Positions 59,479 through 64,000 of a stretch of DNA of 64,000 bases are shown here, in pieces (positions within the stretch are counted from its first letter, which is position 1; the number at the start of each line of letters is the position of its first letter). A program made the translations under genes and the position numbers. Source of the DNA: Bacteroidales bacterium (GTDB lineage: Bacteria > Bacteroidota > Bacteroidia > Bacteroidales > UBA932); assembly GCA_017415715.1 (NCBI GenBank), contig JAFQFD010000012.1, positions 20,522 to 84,521 on the forward strand. The letters are read 5' to 3'. The notes beneath the pieces were generated by a model. It saw nothing but the letters and a program-made list of their open reading frames with translations. It was not told the DNA's origin and ran no database searches.

Positions 59479-61941
59479 CTATTGACCAACGTTTACGACA
59501 CGAATTTTTGCATATTTTAAGATTAAAATCTTCTCTCCATGCTCATCAAAGGCAATTTTTGCCTTCAAATCAGCCGGATTTCCCGAAATTTCAAGAATCT
59601 TTCCGAACCCGAAACGGTTATGCTCCACCCTCTGGCCCACGCGAAGTTCCAGAATAGGAGTCGGCTCAAAATCTGCTGCAGGTACTCTCTGCGGAACTGT
59701 CTGAGGACGTCGCACCGGAGTCGGCTCAGTCCTGCGCTGCAGCGGCTGCGCCGGACGTGGCGACTGCCCTGGCGTACGACGGACAACCTCCGGTCTTGAA
59801 GACTGTCCATACTGGTATCCTGGTCTGCCCTGGCCACCATCCTTCTTCCATGTTCCGAAGGATTGTCGTCTCACCTCGCCTTCCTCACGCTCTCTGGACA
59901 AAGGATTTGCTATGTATGCCGGATCGACTTCAGTTACAAATCTGCTTGGAGAGTTTGACTCATGCTTTCCATTCCTCATTCTGGTCTGGGCGAAAGAGAA
60001 CGCCACAGCCTTCTTGGCACGGGTCATGGCAACGTAGAATAGTCTCCTTTCCTCTTCGATTTCACTCTCGGAAGCCATCCATCCGCCCGACGGAAATATG
60101 TTTTCCTCCATTCCCACGACATATACATATGGGAACTCAAGGCCCTTTGACGAATGCACGGTCATGAGAACCACCTTGTTGGTTCCTTCCTCGTCATCTT
60201 CCATGTCCACAGCGCTCAGGAGAGATATGTTTTCCAGGAAATCACCCAGAAGTACCTTCGGAAGATCTGAAGCAGCGATTTCCACTCCTTCACCTACCGT
60301 GCCTTCTGCCTGCATTTCCTCAAACATCTCATTCTGCTTCTCCTCAACATATGCCTTCACATAGTTAAGAAGTTCTTCGACATTTGCTGTGCGGGACTGC
60401 CCCTCGATACTTGTGTCTGCCTTATAAAAGGCGAGCAGGCCCGACTGCGTTGCAAGCGCCACTGCAACATCATATGCATCATCCTTCAACGCCCGGACAG
60501 CCAGACCGTTTATGATCTCGCAGAACTCACGTATCTTCTTGACCGCCGCAGCTTTAAGTCCATATGACTCAAGATCTTCAGCATATGCCGCCTTGAACAG
60601 CGATGTCTGATGACCGACAGCGGCTGCCACCAAGGCATTCAAAGATGTTTCTCCAATCCCTCGAGCCGGTTTGTTGACCACCCTCTTGAAGGATTCGTCA
60701 TCACTCGGATTGGCTGCCAGCTTGAAGTACGCCATCATGTCCTTCACCTCAGCACGCTCGAAGAACGAGTGACCCGAATAAATGACATATGGGATATTGC
60801 GCTTTCGCAATGCCTCTTCAAGGGCACGAGACTGGTTATTCGTCCTGTAAAGTATGGCAAAGTCTTGATACTGAGCACTTGCCGAATGTATTCTTGACAC
60901 AATAGACGATGCTACGAGCAACGCCTCCTCCTGCTCCGTATAAGCCTGGATCAGGCGGATCTTCTCACCTTCGTCCCCCCTCGAGTAGCACTCTTTCGGG
61001 ATCCTCGCCGAGTTCCTGGCAATCAGCGAGTTGGCAGCATTCACGATCACCTGTGTGGAACGGTAGTTCTGCTCCAGGCGGAAGATGTGATGCTGAGGAT
61101 AGTCCTTCTTGAAGTTGAGGATATTCTCGATCTTGGCTCCACGGAAGGCATAGATGGACTGCGAGTCATCACCCACCACACAGATGTTCTGATGGAGCTG
61201 ACTCAGCTTCTTCAATATGAGATACTGCGCGAAGTTGGTGTCCTGATACTCGTCTACCATGATGTAGTCGAAACGTCCGGCGATGGACATGAAGGCCTCC
61301 TGGCTGTCGCGAAGCAATATGTTCATATTCAGGAGGATATCATCGAAATCCATAACTCCCGAAAGCTTGCACTTATGGGCATAAAGCTCATAAATGTCCA
61401 CTATGCGCGGCTTCTTGGCGGCAGCATCGTTCTGCTGCGCCGTAGCATTGCGACGATAAGCGCCCGGAGTCACAAGGTTGTTCTTCGCCATGGATATGCG
61501 CGAAAGCACATCCTTCGGCTTATAGACCTTTTCGTCAAGCTGTAGTTCCTTTATACATGCCTTGATGGCGCTGACAGAGTCGCTTGTGTCATAGATTGTG
61601 AATGTCTTCGGATATCCGAGAACCTCCGCGAATTCGCGAAGGAACCTGATGAAGACAGAGTGGAATGTTCCCATATAAAGCCGCCGCGCACGCTTCTCGC
61701 CCACCATGAGGGCGATTCGCTCCTTCATCTCCGAAGCGGCCTTCTTCGTAAATGTCAAAGCCAGAATCCTTGCCGGATCGCACTGTTTCTCTGCGAGAAT
61801 GTATGCAATCCTGCTTGTGAGCACCCTGGTCTTTCCCGATCCCGCACCCGCTACTATCAGCACAGGTCCGTCAACACAGCTGACAGCGGCAACCTGCTCG
61901 CTGTTCAGTCCTTCCAAGATAGCGTTTCCCTTGTTTCCCAT
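59479..61941 (-). CDS. PcrA/UvrD-type ATP-dependent DNA helicase
   Basis: An 820-residue superfamily 1A helicase. The frame opens at 61998, but the ATG at 61941 (MGNKGNAILEGLNSEQ) sits below a -7 box and starts the normal Q motif. Walker A is VAGAGSGKT near residue 32. Walker B is VDEYQDTN near 225. The motif QNYRSTQ and VMTVHSSKGLEFPYVYVVG follow. A C-terminal Arg/Pro/Gln-rich tail (about 690-770) leads to a Tudor-like end (VGQRVEHNRFGFGKILEI), as in PcrA. It works in mismatch and excision repair and removes RecA from DNA. Confidence 0.93.
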   Translation of the reverse strand: MGNKGNAILEGLNSEQVAAVSCVDGPVLIVAGAGSGKTRVLTSRIAYILAEKQCDPARILALTFTKKAASEMKERIALMVGEKRARRLYMGTFHSVFIRFLREFAEVLGYPKTFTIYDTSDSVSAIKACIKELQLDEKVYKPKDVLSRISMAKNNLVTPGAYRRNATAQQNDAAAKKPRIVDIYELYAHKCKLSGVMDFDDILLNMNILLRDSQEAFMSIAGRFDYIMVDEYQDTNFAQYLILKKLSQLHQNICVVGDDSQSIYAFRGAKIENILNFKKDYPQHHIFRLEQNYRSTQVIVNAANSLIARNSARIPKECYSRGDEGEKIRLIQAYTEQEEALLVASSIVSRIHSASAQYQDFAILYRTNNQSRALEEALRKRNIPYVIYSGHSFFERAEVKDMMAYFKLAANPSDDESFKRVVNKPARGIGETSLNALVAAAVGHQTSLFKAAYAEDLESYGLKAAAVKKIREFCEIINGLAVRALKDDAYDVAVALATQSGLLAFYKADTSIEGQSRTANVEELLNYVKAYVEEKQNEMFEEMQAEGTVGEGVEIAASDLPKVLLGDFLENISLLSAVDMEDDEEGTNKVVLMTVHSSKGLEFPYVYVVGMEENIFPSGGWMASESEIEEERRLFYVAMTRAKKAVAFSFAQTRMRNGKHESNSPSRFVTEVDPAYIANPLSREREEGEVRRQSFGTWKKDGGQGRPGYQYGQSSRPEVVRRTPGQSPRPAQPLQRRTEPTPVRRPQTVPQRVPAADFEPTPILELRVGQRVEHNRFGFGKILEISGNPADLKAKIAFDEHGEKILILKYAKIRVVNVGQ

Positions 61942-61971
61942 ACAATTTACATCATTACGATAACGAGGACG

Positions 61972-61979
61972 CAAAATTA
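61972..61979 (-). promoter_or_regulatory. -7 box (TAATTTTG) for the helicase gene
   Basis: A perfect TAnnTTTG on the minus strand, 30 bases before the ATG at 61941. A TTTG lies 16 bases upstream, shorter than the usual 19. Confidence 0.45.
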
Positions 61980-62036
61980 TATAAAACATTGCAATCAAAA
62001 AAGGGCTTTTTACTTCGTAAATAGGTAAAAATTGCG

Positions 62037-62044
62037 TATCTTCG
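62037..62044 (+). promoter_or_regulatory. Weak -7 box (TATCTTCG) for the nqr operon
   Basis: TATCTTCG differs from TAnnTTTG at one position. It lies 40 bases before the nqrA ATG at 62085. No good -33 is seen. Confidence 0.35.
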
Positions 62045-62084
62045 CGGGCGATTTTTGAAATCTATACTCAAAACGGTTTATATA

Positions 62085-63440
62085 ATGTCAAACAACATCT
62101 ATTTGAAACAGGGGCTGGACATTCCGATTTCAGGAGTGGCTGCCCAGAACACCAGGAAGGTGATCACACCTGATGTTGTGGCCGTGAAGCCGACCGATTT
62201 CAGAGGCCTCGTACCGAAGCTTCTGGTAAGAGAAGGCGACAGGGTCCTTGCAGGTACACCAGTACTGGCAGACAAGATGTCTCAGAACATCCTCTTCGCG
62301 TCACCGGTAAGCGGTACAGTCGCTGAGGTTGTAAGAGGCGAGAAGAGAAAGTTGCTTGAGGTCCGCATCAAAGCTGATGAGAAGCAGGAGTATGTAGACT
62401 ACGGAGTGAAGAGAGTGGCAGACATGTCTGCAGAGCAGATCAAGGAAGCCCTCCTCGCTGCAGGTCTCTGGCCGGCTCTCACACAGAGGCCTTACGGCAT
62501 CATCGCTAACCCTGACGTAAAGCCTAAGGCAATCTTCGTGTCGGCATTCTCGACCGCACCGCTTGCAGCAAGTCCTGAGTTCACTCTCCAGGGTGACCTC
62601 GCAGACATCCAGACTGCAGTCGACGCTCTCGGCAAGCTCACTGACGGCGGAGTACACCTTTCACTTAACTCAGCCAACTATTCAGGCACACCTTTCCACA
62701 AGCTCACCAATGTGATCGTTCACACATTCGAGGGCAAGCATCCGGCTGGAAACGTAGGCGTGCAGATCCACCACATCAGCCCTATCCGCAAAGGCGAGAC
62801 AGTATGGACAGTGTCACTGCTCATGCTCGCAGCAATAGGAAAGCTCTTCAACACAGGTAAGTACGACGTAAGAAGAAAGATCGCCGTTACAGGACCTAAG
62901 GCAGTAAATCCTGCATACGTTGACGGCTACCCTGGCATCTCGATGAAGGACATCAAGGAGTTCTATGAGACACCTGAGAACCTTCGTTTCATCAGCGGAG
63001 ACGTACTCACCGGTACAAACATCGGAGCAGAGGGATACCTCGGATTCTTCGACAACCAGGTGACCATCCTCGAAGAGGGTAACAAGTACGAGCTTCTCGG
63101 ATGGGCAAAGCCATTCAGACCAGGCCAGTTCAGTTCGTCACGCACATACTTCTCATGGCTCACTCCAAAGAAGAAGTATGACATGGACACAAACCTCCAC
63201 GGAGGTCCGCGCGCATTCGTGCTGAACGATGTATACAGCAAGGTTCTCCCTATGGAGCTCTACCCTGTATATCTTCTCAAGGCATGCCTCGCAAACGACA
63301 TCGACAAGATGGAGAAGTTCGGCATCTATGAGGTACTCGAGGAGGACTTCGCTCTCTGCGAGTATGTATGTCCATCAAAGATCGATATCCAGCAGATCAT
63401 CACTGACGGTATCGCTCTCATGTTGAAAGAAATGTGCTAA
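62085..63440 (+). CDS. nqrA: Na+-translocating NADH:quinone reductase subunit A
   Basis: A 451-residue peripheral subunit of the sodium-pumping NADH dehydrogenase. The frame opens at 62055, but the ATG at 62085 (MSNNIYLKQGLDIPI) is the standard start. Signatures include GLDIPISGVA, ILFASPVSGTVAEVVRGEKR (a biotinyl-like fold) and the C-terminal LCEYVCPSKIDIQ. Length matches the family. NqrA binds quinone near its N-terminal domain. Codon use is biased as for a strongly expressed gene. nqrB begins 12 bases after the stop. The helicase gene diverges upstream. Confidence 0.96.
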   Translation: MSNNIYLKQGLDIPISGVAAQNTRKVITPDVVAVKPTDFRGLVPKLLVREGDRVLAGTPVLADKMSQNILFASPVSGTVAEVVRGEKRKLLEVRIKADEKQEYVDYGVKRVADMSAEQIKEALLAAGLWPALTQRPYGIIANPDVKPKAIFVSAFSTAPLAASPEFTLQGDLADIQTAVDALGKLTDGGVHLSLNSANYSGTPFHKLTNVIVHTFEGKHPAGNVGVQIHHISPIRKGETVWTVSLLMLAAIGKLFNTGKYDVRRKIAVTGPKAVNPAYVDGYPGISMKDIKEFYETPENLRFISGDVLTGTNIGAEGYLGFFDNQVTILEEGNKYELLGWAKPFRPGQFSSSRTYFSWLTPKKKYDMDTNLHGGPRAFVLNDVYSKVLPMELYPVYLLKACLANDIDKMEKFGIYEVLEEDFALCEYVCPSKIDIQQIITDGIALMLKEMC

Positions 63441-63452
63441 AAGCTAAGAATA

Positions 63453-64000
63453 TGAGTGGATTAAGAAATTTTGTAGACAAGATCAAGCCGACCTTTGAGA
63501 AAGGCGGCAAGCTCGGATTCCTTCATTCGACATTCGACGCTTTTGAGACATTCCTCTTCGTTCCGAACACAGTTACCCGCAAGGGAGCTCATGTAAGGGA
63601 CTGCGTCGACTTGAAGAGAGTCATGATCATGGTTGTGCTCGCCCTCGTTCCTGCAATGCTTTTCGGTATCTGGAATGTAGGTTATCAGCACAAGCTCGCT
63701 TTCGGCCTCGCTGACTGGGGCTTCTGGAACATCGTTCTTTACGGTCTCGTAAAGGTGCTTCCTCTCTATATCGTATCATACCTTGTAGGTCTCGGCATCG
63801 AATTCGTGTCTGCCCAGATCCAGGGTCATGAAGTGAACGAGGGATATCTCGTTTCAGGTATGCTCATCCCGCTTATCGTTCCTGTTGATGTTCCTCTCTG
63901 GATGCTCGCCATCGCCGTGGCATTCGCAGTGATCATCGGCAAGGAGGTATTCGGCGGCACAGGTATGAACATCTGGAACCCTGCACTCCTTACACGTGCA
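63453..64000 (+). CDS. nqrB: Na+-translocating NADH:quinone reductase subunit B (partial)
   Basis: The first 182 codons of the membrane subunit, cut by the window end. The start is MSGLRNFVDKIKPTFEKGG. FLFVPNTVTRKGAHVRD matches the N-terminus of NqrB. Hydrophobic segments follow (MIMVVLALVPAMLFGIW, VLYGLVKVLPLYIVSYLVGL, GMLIPLIVPVDVPLWMLAIAVAFAVIIGKEVFGGTG). The covalent FMN threonine is beyond the window. NqrB carries FMN and riboflavin and pumps Na+. An ApbE flavin transferase would be needed for maturation. Confidence 0.95.

Noticed and set aside
59317-59520. 67-codon plus-strand frame between the DUF4493-type gene and the helicase
   Set aside because: AT-rich low-complexity DNA that overlaps the helicase end. 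No promoter or ribosome site seen.
1-64000. tRNA, rRNA, insertion sequences or prophage
   Set aside because: I looked in the larger gaps (11149-11347, 35896-36041, 36832-37103, 38214-38380, 41967-42876, 57910-58120, 59189-59478) and saw no cloverleaf, rRNA-like sequence or transposase. A tRNA or RNA search would be decisive.

Overview
The window reads as chromosome of a member of the Bacteroidota, most likely order Bacteroidales and probably a gut or other host-associated lineage. The evidence is Bacteroidota-type promoters (TTTG, 19 bp, TAnnTTTG), a SusC/SusD pair, many lipoproteins with BACON, LRR, DUF4984, DUF5003, DUF4458-type, DUF6359-type and FISUMP domains, a DUF4290 gene, an AddAB-like helicase-nuclease pair and a Na+-pumping NADH dehydrogenase (nqr) operon. 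Composition is moderate GC. I could not fix a genus. I found no rRNA, tRNA, prophage or recognisable transposase.

Layout. 1-1287: a lipoprotein fragment cut by the window edge, then a divergent FISUMP lipoprotein. 1299-11148 (minus): addB-addA, DUF4290, ftsK and a LolA-like carrier, with promoters before addB and before DUF4290. 11348-11899 (plus): a rubredoxin-first rubrerythrin with a textbook promoter and terminator. 11947-21834 (minus): pgi, a YbjN-like gene, a TerB-like protein, a Ca2+ P-type ATPase, a protein kinase-AAA+ fusion, a second YbjN-like gene, manA with a Cys/His-rich insert, and an Hsp15-like gene. 21977-25415: a glycerophosphodiester phosphodiesterase, umuDC, and a divergent GNAT-like gene. 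25470-32898 (plus): purC, a sialate esterase, two secreted nucleases, and a DJ-1/SDR/VOC trio. 32935-35793 (minus): a phosphatase, the CCA-adding enzyme and a macro-TIR fusion. 36076-41966: an AT-rich lipoprotein, alanine racemase, a zinc metallopeptidase and an M16 peptidase. 41967-42876: a repeat-rich gene-free stretch. 42877-57909 (minus): a nine-gene SusCD-led surface operon carrying LRR/BACON lipoproteins and a subtilisin-like protease. 58121-61941 (minus): a DUF4493/DUF6359-type lipoprotein and a PcrA/UvrD helicase. 62085-64000 (plus): nqrA and the start of nqrB.

How the genes work together. The SusCD operon is best read as an outer-membrane system for capturing and digesting protein or peptide: TonB-dependent transporter, lid lipoprotein, several surface-binding lipoproteins and a lipoprotein protease. 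The secreted nucleases and the esterase suggest scavenging of nucleic acid and acetylated sugars. The most novel-looking parts are two. One is the YbjN/TerB-like/Ca2+-ATPase/kinase-AAA+ block between two sugar-phosphate isomerase genes. The other is the macro-TIR protein, which joins an ADP-ribose-binding fold to a putative NAD-cleaving domain and sits at the end of a tRNA-maturation operon. The window also holds three unusual repeat families: 38-nt REP-like pairs, a six-copy 72-bp tandem array, and dispersed palindromes that have been read into the ends of genes.
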